Below, in pieces: positions 8,638 to 20,737 of a stretch of 64,000 nt of DNA (position 1 is the stretch's first letter; every line of letters starts with the position of its first letter). The notes beneath the pieces are model-generated. The model made no database searches and was not told the DNA's origin. It saw nothing but the letters and a program-made list of their open reading frames with translations. This DNA is from Marinobacterium stanieri (GTDB lineage Bacteria; Pseudomonadota; Gammaproteobacteria; Pseudomonadales; Balneatricaceae), in the NCBI RefSeq assembly GCF_900155945.1, contig NZ_FTMN01000001.1, positions 945,682-1,009,681 on the forward strand. Reading direction: 5' to 3'. The translations under genes were made by a program, and so were the position numbers.

Positions 8638-9942
8638 TTAATCCTTGATGCGGTACTCGGCCGAGCGGGCATGCGCCGTGAGGCTTTCACCGCGTGCCAG
8701 TACGGACGCAACCTTGCCGGTTTCAGACGCGCCATCATGGGAGAACATGATCAGTGACGAGCGTTTCTGGAAGTCATACACCCCCAGCGGCGAGGAGAAA
8801 CGTGCGGTGCCGGATGTGGGCAGCACGTGGTTGGGGCCGGCACAGTAATCGCCCAGTGCTTCGGCGGTATAGCGCCCCATGAAGATGGCACCGGCGTGAC
8901 GAATCGACGGCAGCAGGGCTTCAGGGTCTTCTACCGACAACTCCAGATGCTCAGGCGCAATACGGTTGTTCAGCTCGGCCGCCTGCTCCAGGTCATTCAC
9001 CTGAATCAGCGCAGCCCGGTTCTCCAGAGATACTTCGATGATCTCGCGGCGCTCCATGGTCGGCAGCAGCTTGTTGATGCTGGCTTCCACCTGATCAAGG
9101 TAGTCCGCATCCGGGCAGATCAGGATCGATTGGGCATCCTCATCGTGCTCGGCCTGGGAGAAAAGATCCATGGCGATCCAGTCCGGGTCGGTCTGGCCAT
9201 CACAGATCACCAGAATTTCGGACGGGCCGGCGATCATGTCGATACCCACGGTACCGAATACCGCACGCTTGGCCGTTGCCACGAAGATGTTACCGGGGCC
9301 GACGATTTTATCCACACGAGGAACGGTTTGAGTACCGTAGGCCAGTGCAGCAACCGCCTGAGCACCGCCGAGGGTAAACACGCGATTGACGCCGGCCAGT
9401 GCCGCAGCCGCCAATACCAGTTCGTTCAGTACGCCGTCCGGGGTCGGCACCACCATGATGATCTCGTCCACACCTGCCACGTGGGCCGGAATGGCATTCA
9501 TCAGCACAGATGACGGATAGGCTGCCTTGCCGCCAGGCACGTAGATGCCGACACGGTCCATGGGGGTGATTTTCTGGCCCAGCATGGTGCCGTCGGCTTC
9601 GGTGTACTGCCAGGACTCGCCCTTCTGACGCTGGTGATAGTCACGCACACGCTGTGCAGCTACTTCCAGTGCTTCACGCTGATCAGCCGGCAAACCATCC
9701 AGCGCCTGCTGCAGGCGCGCCTGACCCAGCTCCAGATCCTGCATGCTGGAAGCCGAGGTGCGGTCAAAACGGTTGGTGTATTCCACCAGCGCGGCATCGC
9801 CTTCAGAACGAACGCGGGCGATGACCTCATCAACAATGCTGTTAACCTTGGTGTCGGACACGCTTTCCCAGGCCAGCAGCTGATCCAGTTGCTGATCAAA
9901 GCCCTCGGCATTCATGTCCATGCGACGGATGTTGATACTCAT
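8638..9942 (-). CDS. hisD: histidinol dehydrogenase
   Basis: A 434-residue zinc enzyme that oxidises L-histidinol to L-histidine in the last two steps of histidine synthesis. Diagnostic motifs are [20 protein letters not shown], the zinc-ligand region [13 protein letters not shown], the catalytic Glu-His in RIAPEHLEL, and [15 protein letters not shown]. Its ATG overlaps the hisG stop as ATGA, so the two are translationally coupled. No hisC follows, although P. aeruginosa has one between hisD and algW (from memory). Confidence 0.97.
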   Translation of the reverse strand: MSINIRRMDMNAEGFDQQLDQLLAWESVSDTKVNSIVDEVIARVRSEGDAALVEYTNRFDRTSASSMQDLELGQARLQQALDGLPADQREALEVAAQRVRDYHQRQKGESWQYTEADGTMLGQKITPMDRVGIYVPGGKAAYPSSVLMNAIPAHVAGVDEIIMVVPTPDGVLNELVLAAAALAGVNRVFTLGGAQAVAALAYGTQTVPRVDKIVGPGNIFVATAKRAVFGTVGIDMIAGPSEILVICDGQTDPDWIAMDLFSQAEHDEDAQSILICPDADYLDQVEASINKLLPTMERREIIEVSLENRAALIQVNDLEQAAELNNRIAPEHLELSVEDPEALLPSIRHAGAIFMGRYTAEALGDYCAGPNHVLPTSGTARFSSPLGVYDFQKRSSLIMFSHDGASETGKVASVLARGESLTAHARSAEYRIKD

Positions 9943-10589
9943 GCCACCTCCTCGCGACGGGCGTCAATTGCGGCCTGCAGCTTGTCCAGAATCGGCTGGA
10001 TGACGGCGTGCTTCATTTTCATGGACGGCTGGCCCACGACCAGGCGGGAACTGATGTCAGCAATGTGCTGCATCGGCTCCAGACCGTTGGCACGGAGGGT
10101 GTTACCGGTATCCACGATATCCACAATTCGGTCAGCCAGGCCCATGATCGGTGCCAGCTCCATCGCGCCATACAGCTTGATAATATCTACTTGGCAACCC
10201 TGACGGGCAAAGTATTCCTTGGTCAGGTTAACGAACTTGGTCGCAACCTTCATGCGGCCTTCCACCGGTGCAGCGTCTTTCATGCCTGCGACCATCAGCT
10301 TGCACTTGGCAATTTCCAGGTCGAGCGGTTCATAGAGGCCGGCACCGCCATGCTCCATCAACACATCCTTGCCGGCGATCCCCATGTCCGCACCACCATA
10401 CTCTACGTAAGTCGGCACGTCGGTGGCCCGAATGACCACCAGCTTGATATGGTCATGATTGGTATCGAAGATCAGCTTGCGGCTGCTGAAGATATCTTCG
10501 GCAGGCTCAATATCGGCGGCTGCCAGCAACGGCAGCGTCTCTTTCAGGATGCGCCCCTTGGACAGGGCGATGGTCAGCTGTTTGTTCAT
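9939..10589 (-). CDS. hisG: ATP phosphoribosyltransferase, short form
   Basis: A 216-residue HisG catalysing the first step of histidine synthesis, joining ATP and PRPP. Motifs include [15 protein letters not shown] at the N-terminus and the PRPP loop region [14 protein letters not shown]. The length is that of the short form, which lacks the C-terminal regulatory domain and needs the HisS-like partner HisZ; hisZ is not in this window. It lies 106 bp downstream of murA on the same strand and overlaps hisD. Confidence 0.96.
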   Translation of the reverse strand: MNKQLTIALSKGRILKETLPLLAAADIEPAEDIFSSRKLIFDTNHDHIKLVVIRATDVPTYVEYGGADMGIAGKDVLMEHGGAGLYEPLDLEIAKCKLMVAGMKDAAPVEGRMKVATKFVNLTKEYFARQGCQVDIIKLYGAMELAPIMGLADRIVDIVDTGNTLRANGLEPMQHIADISSRLVVGQPSMKMKHAVIQPILDKLQAAIDARREEVA

Positions 10590-10695
10590 GGGCCTCTTCG
10601 CTCATTAAGCAGGCTTTTGAAAGTCTGTTTGCGCTGTCAGCGCCGTTAACGGCCATAAGGCCGCAACAGCGCCGACAATCCTGTGCAACAGCCTG

Positions 10696-12217
<1,522 letters not shown>

Positions 12218-12306
12218 GCGTAGCCCTTACCTCGTGTTGTTGCTGTCGATTGTGGTGGGAATAATAACGAAACGGCTGTCAAAAGGCGACGCGCGCCCTC
12301 TGCGCC

Positions 12307-12600
12307 TCACGCCAAGGCGTCGGCCAGACCAACCAGATCCGCAATGGAAACCAGGTCGGCTGGCGGCTGTTCGATATGAAGCTGAACGCCCTGTTTGGTC
12401 GCCTGTCGCAGGCATACCAGCCAGAGCGACAGCGCCGAGCTATCGACCCGCTGAACGCCTGACCAGTCTACCCGGCACTCACCTTCTGCTTGCTGCAACA
12501 GCCCCAGAAGCTTCTGACGGGCCGGCAGAACACTGGCGAATACCAGATCACCCGCCAGACGAATAGTGCCCGGCGCGGTCTGTTCAACTGTCACTGTCAT
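12307..12600 (-). CDS. mlaB: STAS domain protein MlaB
   Basis: A 97-residue single STAS domain protein; LVFASVLPARQKLLGLL and CRVDWSGVQRVDSSALSLWL form the typical strand-helix pattern with the conserved Ser. MlaB binds the ATPase MlaF and stabilises the inner-membrane MlaFEDB complex of the phospholipid transport system. The start at 12600 lies inside the end of mlaC (17-bp overlap), so translational coupling is likely. Confidence 0.9.
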   Translation of the reverse strand: MTVTVEQTAPGTIRLAGDLVFASVLPARQKLLGLLQQAEGECRVDWSGVQRVDSSALSLWLVCLRQATKQGVQLHIEQPPADLVSIADLVGLADALA

Positions 12601-13240
12601 CGTCACCAGCTGTTTTCTCCAGCTTGATGTTGTCCATTTTCTCGGCCCATGCATCGATGGTGCCGGAAATGCTGCGATTCTGCTGGTACAGATCGGAGAA
12701 CTGGTTGCGGAAGGTGATGCGCAGGTTGATACCGTCCACCATCACATTCACCAGCGTCCAACGATCCGCCTGCTTCAGCATGTAGTACACCAGCGCATAG
12801 GTTTCACCGTTGGATGAACGCACTTCAACGGTCACGACCTGCTTTTCAGGCTCCGGGCTCTCGCCTACCGGAGACTGGATTTCGTAGCGGGTCAGTTCAA
12901 AGCCGGCGATGGATTTGGCGTAGGTGCGCAGCAGCGTGGTCTTGAAAACCTCGGCAAAACGCTCACGCTCGGCATCAGTGGCACGGCGGTAGTATTTACC
13001 CATCACGCGCTTGGCAATGTAGGGGAAGTCGACAACCGGTGCGATCACCTTTTCGATTTCCTGCATCAGCGGCTCAACGTTGTTGGGGTCCGTGAGTTCC
13101 TCACGATCCATCAACGCCAGCATATCGCCGGTGGCCGAATCCACCACGGCACTGGCTTCCTGCCAGCTGGCCTGCGCCACCGCCGGGTTTACCATCAGGG
13201 CCAGTGCGGTCAGCATGGCCAGCATCCACTGTTTGATCAT
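12584..13240 (-). CDS. mlaC: periplasmic phospholipid-binding protein MlaC
   Basis: About 218 residues with an N-terminal signal peptide (MIKQWMLAMLTALALMVNPA, then VAQA) and the MlaC/Ttg2D fold (DFPYIAKRVMGKYYRRAT). MlaC ferries phospholipids between the outer-membrane MlaA complex and inner-membrane MlaD. The longer open frame begins at GTG 13249, but the ATG at 13240 directly follows the mlaD stop and leaves a compact signal peptide, so it is preferred. Confidence 0.92.
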   Translation of the reverse strand: MIKQWMLAMLTALALMVNPAVAQASWQEASAVVDSATGDMLALMDREELTDPNNVEPLMQEIEKVIAPVVDFPYIAKRVMGKYYRRATDAERERFAEVFKTTLLRTYAKSIAGFELTRYEIQSPVGESPEPEKQVVTVEVRSSNGETYALVYYMLKQADRWTLVNVMVDGINLRITFRNQFSDLYQQNRSISGTIDAWAEKMDNIKLEKTAGDDDSDS

Positions 13241-13241
13241 G

Positions 13242-13700
13242 TTATTCACTCACTTCATTAAACAGGAATTTGCCGATCAACTCTTCCAGTACCAGTGCAG
13301 ACTGGGTGTCCTGAATATAATCGCCTTCGGCCAGCACCTCATCTTCGGCGCCGGGCACTATGCCGATGTACTGCTCACCCAGCAGCCCTGCGGTCAGAAT
13401 GCTGGCAGAGCTGTCGGTGGTGAGGTAATCGACCTGATCAAAGATTTGCATTTCCACTTCCGCCATCAGCATGCGCGGATCGATACGGATAGCCGTTACC
13501 TCGCCAATCTGCACGCCCGACATGGCCACCTTGGCCCGGGGTGTCAGACCGCCGATATTGTCAAAGCGGGCATAGACTTTATAACCGCCTGATTGCTGAG
13601 ACAGGTTCAATCCACTGACGTTCAATGCCAGCACGACCAGCGCCAGGATACCGGCCAGCATGAACGCGCCTACACCGATTTCCACATTTCGCATACGCAT
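13242..13700 (-). CDS. mlaD: MCE-domain lipid transport protein MlaD
   Basis: A 152-residue protein with one N-terminal membrane helix (about residues 8-28) and a single MCE domain (YKVYARFDNIGGLTPRAKVAMSG, shown here only in part as its key stretch around residues 40-62). MlaD forms the hexameric ring that holds lipid in the MlaFEDB complex. The stop at 13242 lies two bases before the mlaC ATG; mlaE ends 2 bp upstream of its start. Confidence 0.94.
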   Translation of the reverse strand: MRMRNVEIGVGAFMLAGILALVVLALNVSGLNLSQQSGGYKVYARFDNIGGLTPRAKVAMSGVQIGEVTAIRIDPRMLMAEVEMQIFDQVDYLTTDSSASILTAGLLGEQYIGIVPGAEDEVLAEGDYIQDTQSALVLEELIGKFLFNEVSE

Positions 13701-13702
13701 TA

Positions 13703-14485
13703 TCAGAGTTCTCCAAACATCACTGCGGTCAGGATGAAGTCCATCCCCAGCACGGCCAGTGATGAATACACCACCGTACGGGTCGTAGCCTGACTGATTC
13801 CTTCAGAGGTCGGGATACAGTCGTATCCCTCAAAAACAGCTATCCATGTCACTACGATACCGAAGCAGACCGCCTTGATCAGGCCGTTCAGCACATCATC
13901 GTAAAAGTCGACCGATTGCTGCATATTGGCCCAGAACGAGCCTTCGTAAATACCCAGCCAGTCCACGGCCACCAGAGAACCGCCCCAAACGCCGACCACC
14001 GCAAAGATGATCGCCAACAGCGGCATACTGATAAAACCGGCCCAGAGACGCGGAGCAATAATCCGTCGCAGCGGATCAACCCCGATCATCTCCAGGCTGG
14101 CCAACTGCTCGGTCGCCTTCATCAGACCGATTTCCGCCGTCAATGCGGACCCGGCCCGACCGGCAAACAGCAGAGCGGCCACCACCGGTGCCAGCTCTCG
14201 CACCAGGCTCAGCGCCACCATCTGTCCGACAGCCTGCTCAGAGCCGTAATCCACCAGAATGGTATAGCCCTGCAGCCCCAGCACCATGCCGATAAAGCCG
14301 CCGGATACGATAATAATGACCAGCGACAGCACGCCAACAAAGTAGATCTGACGCACCACCAGCGGGAACATGGTCAGCGGCTGCGGCCGCGCCAGCAGCG
14401 ATTGCAGCAATATTTGCCCGGCACGGCCAAAAGCGGCCAACCGGGACAGGCCGCGATGGCCCAGTTTCTGTAACAGATCCAGCAT
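13703..14485 (-). CDS. mlaE: ABC transporter permease MlaE
   Basis: A 260-residue polytopic membrane protein of the MlaE family, with several transmembrane helices and the conserved cytoplasmic helix around [20 protein letters not shown]. It is the permease subunit of the phospholipid ABC transporter that maintains outer-membrane lipid asymmetry. It lies 4 bp after mlaF and 2 bp before mlaD. Confidence 0.95.
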   Translation of the reverse strand: MLDLLQKLGHRGLSRLAAFGRAGQILLQSLLARPQPLTMFPLVVRQIYFVGVLSLVIIIVSGGFIGMVLGLQGYTILVDYGSEQAVGQMVALSLVRELAPVVAALLFAGRAGSALTAEIGLMKATEQLASLEMIGVDPLRRIIAPRLWAGFISMPLLAIIFAVVGVWGGSLVAVDWLGIYEGSFWANMQQSVDFYDDVLNGLIKAVCFGIVVTWIAVFEGYDCIPTSEGISQATTRTVVYSSLAVLGMDFILTAVMFGEL

Positions 14486-14489
14486 CCTG

Positions 14490-15299
14490 TTATTGCCTCT
14501 CCAGCAAGTCAGTCATCAGATCCGGCGCCTTGTAATGAAAAGGCACAGGACCATCAGGCAATCCCTGCATGAACTGACGTACCTGCTCAGATTCCACATT
14601 GGCCAGCTCTTCGGGCGTGCCCTGAGCAACCACATGGGCATCAGACAGAATATAGATGTAGTCGGCGATCCCCAGCGTCTCCTTGATGTCATGCGAAACA
14701 ATGATGCTGGTATGCCCCAACGCCTGGTTAAGACGGCGAATGAGATTTACCAGTACGCCCATGGCAATGGGGTCCTGCCCGGTGAAGGGCTCGTCGTACA
14801 TGACAATATCCGGGTCCAGGGCAATGGCACGGGCCAAGGCCACACGACGGGCCATGCCACCCGACAGTTCGCTGGGCATCAGATCACGGGCACCGCGCAA
14901 GCCAACGGCCTGCAGTTTCATCAACACTACATCACGAATCATGTCAGCCGGCAGTTCAGTGTGAACCTGCAGCGGGAAGGCTACGTTGTCGAACACGTTC
15001 ATGTCGGTAAACAGGGCGCCGCTCTGAAACAGCATGCCCATGCGCTCACGGGCTTCGAACAGTTCACGCCGCCCCAGTGTCGGGATATTGACCCCATCCA
15101 GCAGGATTTCACCTTCGTTGGGGTGCAGCTGACCGCCGATCAGCTTGAGCAAGGTCGTCTTGCCGGTTCCCGACGGTCCCATAATCGCAGTCACCTTGCC
15201 GCGGGGGACACGGATATCCACGTGCTCGAAAATCGCACGCTCACCCCGGTAAAAGGTGAGATCACGAATATCGATGATGCAATCGTTGTCAGGCTTCAT
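14490..15299 (-). CDS. mlaF: ABC transporter ATPase MlaF
   Basis: A 269-residue ABC ATPase with Walker [10 protein letters not shown], signature LSGGMARR and Walker B IVMYDEPF. It powers the Mla phospholipid transporter together with MlaE, MlaD and MlaB. First gene of the mlaFEDCB-ibaG-murA run on the minus strand; a plausible promoter lies about 75 bp upstream. Confidence 0.95.
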   Translation of the reverse strand: MKPDNDCIIDIRDLTFYRGERAIFEHVDIRVPRGKVTAIMGPSGTGKTTLLKLIGGQLHPNEGEILLDGVNIPTLGRRELFEARERMGMLFQSGALFTDMNVFDNVAFPLQVHTELPADMIRDVVLMKLQAVGLRGARDLMPSELSGGMARRVALARAIALDPDIVMYDEPFTGQDPIAMGVLVNLIRRLNQALGHTSIIVSHDIKETLGIADYIYILSDAHVVAQGTPEELANVESEQVRQFMQGLPDGPVPFHYKAPDLMTDLLERQ

Positions 15300-15371
15300 T
15301 GATCAGGAAATTCCTGTTCCCATTGGCATTAAGCAAAACGCCCGGATACACCGGGGCAAAAATGACTCGGC

Positions 15372-15400
15372 AATATACCATTGTCACGGCCAAACTTGAA
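15372..15400 (-). promoter_or_regulatory. putative sigma-70 promoter of the mla operon
   Basis: On the minus strand, TTCAAG (15400-15395) and TATATT (15377-15372) are separated by 17 bp, ahead of mlaF. The -10 is good and the -35 moderate. Confidence 0.4.
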
Positions 15401-15492
15401 TTAATGACGCCTGTCTGAGCGTTCGTGCTCCGGACAAGGATGGGTTAAACTACTCGTTTAATCCGACGTTGAAACGAGACGGACCTATCGGC

Positions 15493-16464
15493 ATGACCGC
15501 AACCGACTACCTGGCCTCGGGCCGCCAGACCATCCGGCTTGAAATTGAGGCTGTGCAAGAACTGCTGAACCACCTGGACGGCGCCTTCACCCGCGCCTGC
15601 GAACTCATGTTCAGCTGCCCTGGCCGCATCATTGTGACCGGCATGGGCAAATCCGGCCACATCGGCAACAAGATTGCCGCCACCCTGGCAAGCACGGGCA
15701 CACCGGCCTTTTTCGTTCACCCCGGTGAAGCCAGCCATGGTGACCTGGGCATGTTTACCGGCGACGATGTCGTGCTGGCCCTGTCCAACTCCGGCGAAAC
15801 CTCAGAAGTTGTCACCATCCTGCCGCTGATCAAGCGCATGGGGGCACCGCTGATCAGTATTACCGCCAACCCCAACTCCACACTGGCCCGCAGCGCCGAC
15901 GTAGGCCTGCATATTCCTGTAGACCGTGAAGCCTGCCCGCTGGGTCTGGCGCCCACATCCAGCACTACCGCGCAGCTGGTATTGGGCGATGCCCTGGCCA
16001 TTGCCCTGCTGGAAGCACGCGGCTTCAGCAGCGAAGATTTCGCCTTTTCGCACCCCGGCGGCAGCCTGGGGCGCCGTTTGCTGTTGAAAGTGGAAGACAT
16101 CATGCACACCGGCAGTGAAGTACCTGCCGTCGCCACCGATACCCGTATTCGTGAAGCCTTGCTGGAGATGACCCAGAAGCATCTGGGCATGACAGCTGTT
16201 ACCGATGCCGAAGGCGTTTTGCTCGGCATCTTCACCGATGGTGACCTGCGCCGCACCCTGGACCAGGGACTTGATCTGGCCAACACCCCGATCACCGAAG
16301 TCATGACCGAAGGCGGCACCCGTGTGCAGCCCGGCATTCTGGCGGCCGAAGCCCTCAGCCTGATGCAGGAGCGCAAAATCAATGCACTGCTGGTGGTCGA
16401 TGAACAGGACCGTCCCATCGGGGCACTCAACATGCACGACATGCTCAAGGCGGGGGTGATTTGA
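15493..16464 (+). CDS. kdsD: D-arabinose 5-phosphate isomerase
   Basis: A 323-residue protein with an N-terminal SIS sugar-isomerase domain (TGMGKSGHIGNKIAATLAST; then SNSGETSE) and two C-terminal CBS domains. It converts ribulose 5-phosphate to arabinose 5-phosphate, the first step toward the LPS sugar Kdo. A TTG start at 15469 is possible, but ATG 15493 gives the usual family length. It opens the kdsD-kdsC-lptCAB-rpoN run and overlaps kdsC by 1 nt. Confidence 0.95.
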   Translation: MTATDYLASGRQTIRLEIEAVQELLNHLDGAFTRACELMFSCPGRIIVTGMGKSGHIGNKIAATLASTGTPAFFVHPGEASHGDLGMFTGDDVVLALSNSGETSEVVTILPLIKRMGAPLISITANPNSTLARSADVGLHIPVDREACPLGLAPTSSTTAQLVLGDALAIALLEARGFSSEDFAFSHPGGSLGRRLLLKVEDIMHTGSEVPAVATDTRIREALLEMTQKHLGMTAVTDAEGVLLGIFTDGDLRRTLDQGLDLANTPITEVMTEGGTRVQPGILAAEALSLMQERKINALLVVDEQDRPIGALNMHDMLKAGVI

Positions 16465-17009
16465 TGCAACTGGAATCCCTGACCCCGGAGCAGCGCCAGG
16501 CGCTGAAAGATATCCGCCTGGCTGTGTTCGATGTGGATGGCATCCTGACGGATGGTCGCCTGAATTTTCTCGCCGACGGTCGCGAAGTAAAAAGCTTCCA
16601 CACCCTGGACGGGCTGGGCATCAAAATGCTGCAGCGTAGCGGCATTGAAACGGCCATTATTACAGGGCGCCGCTCGCCCCAGGTGGAGCAGCGCGCCGAA
16701 GCACTGGGTATCACCTACCTGCGCCAGGGCCGAGAGGACAAACTCACTGCCCTGCGCGAGCTCTGGGACCAGAGCGGCCATCAGGCAAGCGATACGGCCT
16801 ACATCGGTGATGACCTGCCCGACCTGTCGGCCATCCTGCATTCCGCATTTGGTGCCTGCGTCCCCAATGGCCACCCGCTGGTGCGCAAGGAAGCCGACTG
16901 GTGCAGCCAGGCTTCGGGTGGCAAAGGTGCTGCCCGTGAATTCTGTGAGCTGATTCTCGCAGCCCAGGGCAAACTGGAAGCCTTGTATCAGGAGTACCGC
17001 GGATGCTGA
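16464..17009 (+). CDS. kdsC: 3-deoxy-D-manno-octulosonate 8-phosphate phosphatase
   Basis: A 181-residue HAD-family phosphatase with the nucleophile motif AVFDVDGILTDG and the acidic motif YIGDDLPDL. KdsC removes phosphate from Kdo 8-phosphate, giving free Kdo for lipid A core assembly. ATG 16464 shares its first base with the kdsD stop; the lptC start lies inside its 3' end. Confidence 0.96.
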   Translation: MQLESLTPEQRQALKDIRLAVFDVDGILTDGRLNFLADGREVKSFHTLDGLGIKMLQRSGIETAIITGRRSPQVEQRAEALGITYLRQGREDKLTALRELWDQSGHQASDTAYIGDDLPDLSAILHSAFGACVPNGHPLVRKEADWCSQASGGKGAAREFCELILAAQGKLEALYQEYRGC

Positions 17010-17569
17010 ATCAGCGGTGGCGTCTGGCCGTTGTGGCCACCCTGCTGACACCACCTCTGCTTTGGCTAGGCTGGAGCGGTCCGACCGTGAACACCCCGGC
17101 GCCCTCCGGTGGCGCCGAGGAGAACGTCGACTTCTTTATCGAACAGGCACGCATTACGCGCTGGCAGGACGATGGCTCCGAAGCGCATCAGATCAATACC
17201 GAGCTGATGCAACACCTGCCCGAACTCAGCCTGACCCGGCTACACAACCCCGAGGTCAATGTACCGGGGCAGGATGAGACCACTCCCTATCGGCTCAGAG
17301 CGGATACAGGCGAGGTACCGGACTCGCATGAGCAGGTAGAGCTTGCAGGCGGTGTACTGCTTCATGATAATTCCCAGTCCGAAGCCACAGTCAAACTCAG
17401 CACAGAACAGTTGACCCTATACCCGGCAGAAGAACGTGCCCATACGGCACAGATTGTCAGGGTAGAACGCGGAGATGACACCACCGAGGCACTCGGCATG
17501 GATGTGTATTTTGAGGAACAGCGGATAGAACTGCTATCGGATGTTAAGGGTGTTTACCATGCACAATAA
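17003..17569 (+). CDS. lptC: LPS export protein LptC
   Basis: A 188-residue bitopic inner-membrane protein: a short cytoplasmic start, one transmembrane helix (about residues 7-24) and a periplasmic beta-jellyroll. LptC takes lipopolysaccharide from LptBFG and passes it to LptA. AGGAG precedes the ATG. Overlaps with kdsC (7 nt) and lptA (11 nt) indicate coupling. Sequence identity in this family is low, so the call leans on position and topology. Confidence 0.9.
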   Translation: MLNQRWRLAVVATLLTPPLLWLGWSGPTVNTPAPSGGAEENVDFFIEQARITRWQDDGSEAHQINTELMQHLPELSLTRLHNPEVNVPGQDETTPYRLRADTGEVPDSHEQVELAGGVLLHDNSQSEATVKLSTEQLTLYPAEERAHTAQIVRVERGDDTTEALGMDVYFEEQRIELLSDVKGVYHAQ

Positions 17570-18065
17570 ACTACGCGGACTCTGCGCAGCTCTACTGCTT
17601 TGGCTGCCGGCGGCAGCTCAGGCACTGCCGGATGACCATAATCAGCCGATCAACATCAGCGCTGACCGCGCCAGCATCAACGAGCGCACCGGTATCACCG
17701 TATACACCGGTAACGTGGAAATTCGTCAGGGCAGTATGCTGATCAAGGGCGCGCGCGTAGAGCTGCACCGCCAGGGCAACGGTGTTTCGCGCATTATCTC
17801 GACCGGCTCACCGGCCGAATTTCATCAGCAGCCCGAGGCCGATGCCGCCCCTACTCGCGCCTACGGCCTGCGCATGGACTACCAGGTTAATCGCCAGGAA
17901 GTGACCATCACCGAATCTGCCCGCGTCGACCAGGGCCAGGATTCATTTTCCGGTGAGCGTATCGTCTACAACATGGAAAAAGCCGTGGTAAATGCCTTCG
18001 GCAGTGATGATGCCAATGGCGAACGTGTACGCATGGTCATCCAGCCGCGGACGGATTCAAATTAA
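17559..18065 (+). CDS. lptA: periplasmic LPS-binding protein LptA
   Basis: A 168-residue protein with a signal peptide (cleavage near AAAQALP) and an OstA-like beta-jellyroll domain ([20 protein letters not shown]). LptA forms the periplasmic bridge that carries LPS from LptC to LptD. The start at 17559 is preceded by AAGGG with 8-nt spacing; the frame's earlier ATG at 17541 would extend the signal peptide. It overlaps lptB by one base. Confidence 0.94.
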   Translation: MHNKLRGLCAALLLWLPAAAQALPDDHNQPINISADRASINERTGITVYTGNVEIRQGSMLIKGARVELHRQGNGVSRIISTGSPAEFHQQPEADAAPTRAYGLRMDYQVNRQEVTITESARVDQGQDSFSGERIVYNMEKAVVNAFGSDDANGERVRMVIQPRTDSN

Positions 18066-18802
18066 TGACAGCACCCACCAAACGTCTGGAAGCCCGCAAT
18101 CTTGCCAAAAGCTACAAGGGTCGCGAAGTTGTACGTGACGTTTCCCTGCACGTGGACAGCGGCCAGATAGTCGGCCTGCTGGGCCCCAACGGCGCCGGCA
18201 AAACCACCTGTTTTTACATGATTGTGGGCCTGATCCCGGCTGACCGGGGCCAGATCATGATCACCGAGGATGATGTCACCCGTATGCCCATGCATGAGCG
18301 TGCGCGACGCGGTATTGGCTATCTGCCTCAGGAAGCTTCGGTGTTTCGCAAACTCAGCGTGCGCGATAACCTGATGGCGATACTGGAAACCCGCCCCGAG
18401 CTCGATGCCAGCCGCCGCAAGGCCCTGCTGGAAGAGCTGCTGGAAGAGTTTCATATCACCCATCTGAAAGACAGCCTGGGCATGTCGCTTTCCGGCGGCG
18501 AGCGTCGACGGGTAGAGATCGCCCGCGCCCTGGCAACAGAACCTGATTTTATCCTGCTGGATGAGCCCTTTGCCGGCGTTGACCCCATATCGGTCAGTGA
18601 CATCAAGCAGACCATTCGCCACCTGCAATCACGCGGTATCGGCGTATTGATCACAGACCACAACGTGCGTGAGACGCTTGATATCTGTGAACAAGCCTAT
18701 ATCGTCAGTGAAGGAGGCATATTGGCACAGGGTACCCCGGAGGTGATCCTGGCGGATCAACAAGTCCGTCGTGCCTATCTGGGCGAGCAGTTCTCGCTTT
18801 AG
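18065..18802 (+). CDS. lptB: LPS export ABC transporter ATPase LptB
   Basis: A 245-residue ABC ATPase with Walker [10 protein letters not shown], signature LSGGERRR and Walker [14 protein letters not shown]. It powers LPS extraction from the inner membrane with LptF and LptG, which are encoded elsewhere. It completes the lptC-lptA-lptB set here; lptD lies about 28 kb away. Confidence 0.97.
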   Translation: MTAPTKRLEARNLAKSYKGREVVRDVSLHVDSGQIVGLLGPNGAGKTTCFYMIVGLIPADRGQIMITEDDVTRMPMHERARRGIGYLPQEASVFRKLSVRDNLMAILETRPELDASRRKALLEELLEEFHITHLKDSLGMSLSGGERRRVEIARALATEPDFILLDEPFAGVDPISVSDIKQTIRHLQSRGIGVLITDHNVRETLDICEQAYIVSEGGILAQGTPEVILADQQVRRAYLGEQFSL

Positions 18803-18849
18803 CGGCTTTCCCCCGGGAGTCTTCCTAGCAGTTCAATTGGCAGTCGTTT

Positions 18850-20373
18850 ATGAAACAATCCTTACAACTCAAGATCGGCCAACAGCTGACCATGACCCCT
18901 CAGTTGCAACAGGCAATCCGCCTGCTGCAGCTTTCCTCGCTGGACCTCCAACAGGAGATTCAGGAGGCACTGGACAGCAACCCTCTGCTGGAAGCCGAAG
19001 AAGAGCATGAGACTCAGGCCGCCGAGGCGGACAGCGACCGTCAGGACAGTGACTCAGCGGACAACACGTCCAGCCGGGAAACCGCCAGTACCAGCGACAA
19101 CGCTGACAGTGACGACAACTGGAGTGATGACCAGCCCGAAGATCACTGGAATGATCAGATTCCGGCCGAGCTGACCACGGACAGCAGCTGGGATGACACC
19201 TTCCAGCACCAGAGCACACCGTCCCAGCCCCGTGATGACGACTGGTCGCCGGGCGATAACGACACCATGGAAGACAGCCTGCAGGATCACCTGTTGTGGC
19301 AGCTCAACCTCACCCCCATGAGTGAGACCGATTACCAGATCGCACTGGCCATCATTGACTCGGTAGATGCCGATGGCTATCTCACCACCAGTACCGAGGA
19401 TCTGCTGGAGCATTTCCAGAATCACCAGCCCGAGGACTTCGCGGACGCGGAGCTGGATGAAGTGGAAGCCGTGCTGCACCGCCTGCAGCAGTTTGATCCG
19501 ACCGGTGTCTGTGCCCGCGACCTCAACGAATGCCTGCGTCTGCAGCTGCTGCAACTGCCCGAAGATACACCCCTGCGCCCCTATGCGATCCGCCTGGTGC
19601 GTGACCATCTTAACCTGCTGGGCAGCCACGACTACCGCACGCTGATGCGCCGCATGCGCCTGAAGGAGCCCGAGCTGCAACAGGTGATCAGTCTGATCCA
19701 GAGCCTGAATCCCAAGCCCGGCGGCATCATCAGCCCTGAAGCCGCGCAATATGTCATCCCGGATGTACTGGTGCGCAAGCAGCAGGGCCAGTGGACCGTG
19801 AGCCTCAACAATGATGCCTCGCCCAAGCTCAAGATCAACAGCCAGTATGCCGACCTGGTGCGCAGGGCCGACAACAGTGCCGACAACACCTACCTGAAGA
19901 ACCACCTGCAGGAAGCCCGCTGGTTCCTCAAGAGCCTGGCCAGCCGCAACGAAACGCTGCTCAAGGTCACCACGGAGATCGTGGCACGCCAGATCGACTT
20001 CTTTGAAGAAGGCGACGAGGGCATGAAACCGATGGTTCTGCATGACATCGCCGAAGCGGTCGACATGCACGAGTCCACCATCTCCCGTGTCACCACCCAG
20101 AAATACATGCACACCCCCCGTGGCATCTTCGAGCTGAAGTACTTCTTCTCCAGCCATGTGGGCACTTCCGATGGCGGAGCCGCCTCGTCTACCGCCATCC
20201 GCGCATTGATCAAGAAGCTGATCAGTGATGAAAATACAGCCAAACCGCTGAGTGACAACAAGATCGCACAGCTACTCAAGGAACAGGGCATTAACGTTGC
20301 CCGCCGTACCGTTGCAAAATATCGGGAGGCAATGCACATTCCGCCTTCTAATGAGCGCAAGCGTCTGGTTTAA
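18850..20373 (+). CDS. rpoN: RNA polymerase sigma-54 factor
   Basis: A 507-residue RpoN. Region I at the N-terminus ([20 protein letters not shown]) is rich in Gln and Leu and contacts enhancer-binding activators. An acidic region II (about residues 55-135) follows, then core-binding and HTH regions, and the RpoN box [10 protein letters not shown] at residues 484-493, which reads the -24 promoter element. It governs nitrogen metabolism, motility and other functions. No good Shine-Dalgarno precedes the ATG. Neighbours lptB and hpf-ptsN are the classical ones. Confidence 0.98.
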   Translation: MKQSLQLKIGQQLTMTPQLQQAIRLLQLSSLDLQQEIQEALDSNPLLEAEEEHETQAAEADSDRQDSDSADNTSSRETASTSDNADSDDNWSDDQPEDHWNDQIPAELTTDSSWDDTFQHQSTPSQPRDDDWSPGDNDTMEDSLQDHLLWQLNLTPMSETDYQIALAIIDSVDADGYLTTSTEDLLEHFQNHQPEDFADAELDEVEAVLHRLQQFDPTGVCARDLNECLRLQLLQLPEDTPLRPYAIRLVRDHLNLLGSHDYRTLMRRMRLKEPELQQVISLIQSLNPKPGGIISPEAAQYVIPDVLVRKQQGQWTVSLNNDASPKLKINSQYADLVRRADNSADNTYLKNHLQEARWFLKSLASRNETLLKVTTEIVARQIDFFEEGDEGMKPMVLHDIAEAVDMHESTISRVTTQKYMHTPRGIFELKYFFSSHVGTSDGGAASSTAIRALIKKLISDENTAKPLSDNKIAQLLKEQGINVARRTVAKYREAMHIPPSNERKRLV

Positions 20374-20386
20374 TGAGAGTGAAGGC

Positions 20387-20403
20387 GGTGCATCTGCTGC
20401 ACC
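20387..20403 (+). other. small hairpin in the rpoN-hpf gap
   Basis: GGTGCA, TCTGC loop, TGCACC: a perfect 6-bp stem just after rpoN and 23 bases before the hpf start, without a T-run. It may tune expression of hpf relative to rpoN by pausing or mRNA processing (inference). Confidence 0.3.
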
Positions 20404-20425
20404 CCTATGAGAAGGAGAAAAACCT

Positions 20426-20716
20426 ATGCAGATCAACATCACTGGCCACCATGTCGAACTGACTGATGCCCTGAATGACTATGTACGTAACAAGTTTGAT
20501 CGTCTGGAACGTCACTTCGACAACATCACCAATGCACAGGTCACCCTTAGCGTAGAGAAACAGCGCCAGAAATCCGAGGCCAACATCCACCTCGCCGGCG
20601 GTGAAGTCTTTGCTGCGAACGAGCACGACGACATGTATGCCGCCATCGACGGCATGGTCGACAAGCTTGATCGTCAGATCATCAAGCACAAAGAAAAGAT
20701 GAAATCCCACAAATAA
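20426..20716 (+). CDS. hpf: ribosome hibernation promoting factor
   Basis: A 96-residue short-form HPF/YfiA family protein (MQINITGHHVELTDALNDYV). It binds the 30S subunit in the mRNA/tRNA channel and promotes 100S dimer formation in stationary phase. AAGGAG lies 7-12 bases before the ATG. It sits between rpoN and ptsN, the standard position. Confidence 0.96.
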   Translation: MQINITGHHVELTDALNDYVRNKFDRLERHFDNITNAQVTLSVEKQRQKSEANIHLAGGEVFAANEHDDMYAAIDGMVDKLDRQIIKHKEKMKSHK

Positions 20717-20737
20717 CCGGTAGCAGCACGTCAACAC

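Noticed and set aside
10605-10690. Hairpin between murA and hisG
   Set aside because: Only a short GGCC-ATAA-GGCC stem and direct repeats are visible, without a T-run on the coding strand, so it is not listed as a terminator.
15717-17054. Minus-strand open frame opposite kdsD-kdsC
   Set aside because: Shadow frame crossing two well-supported genes.
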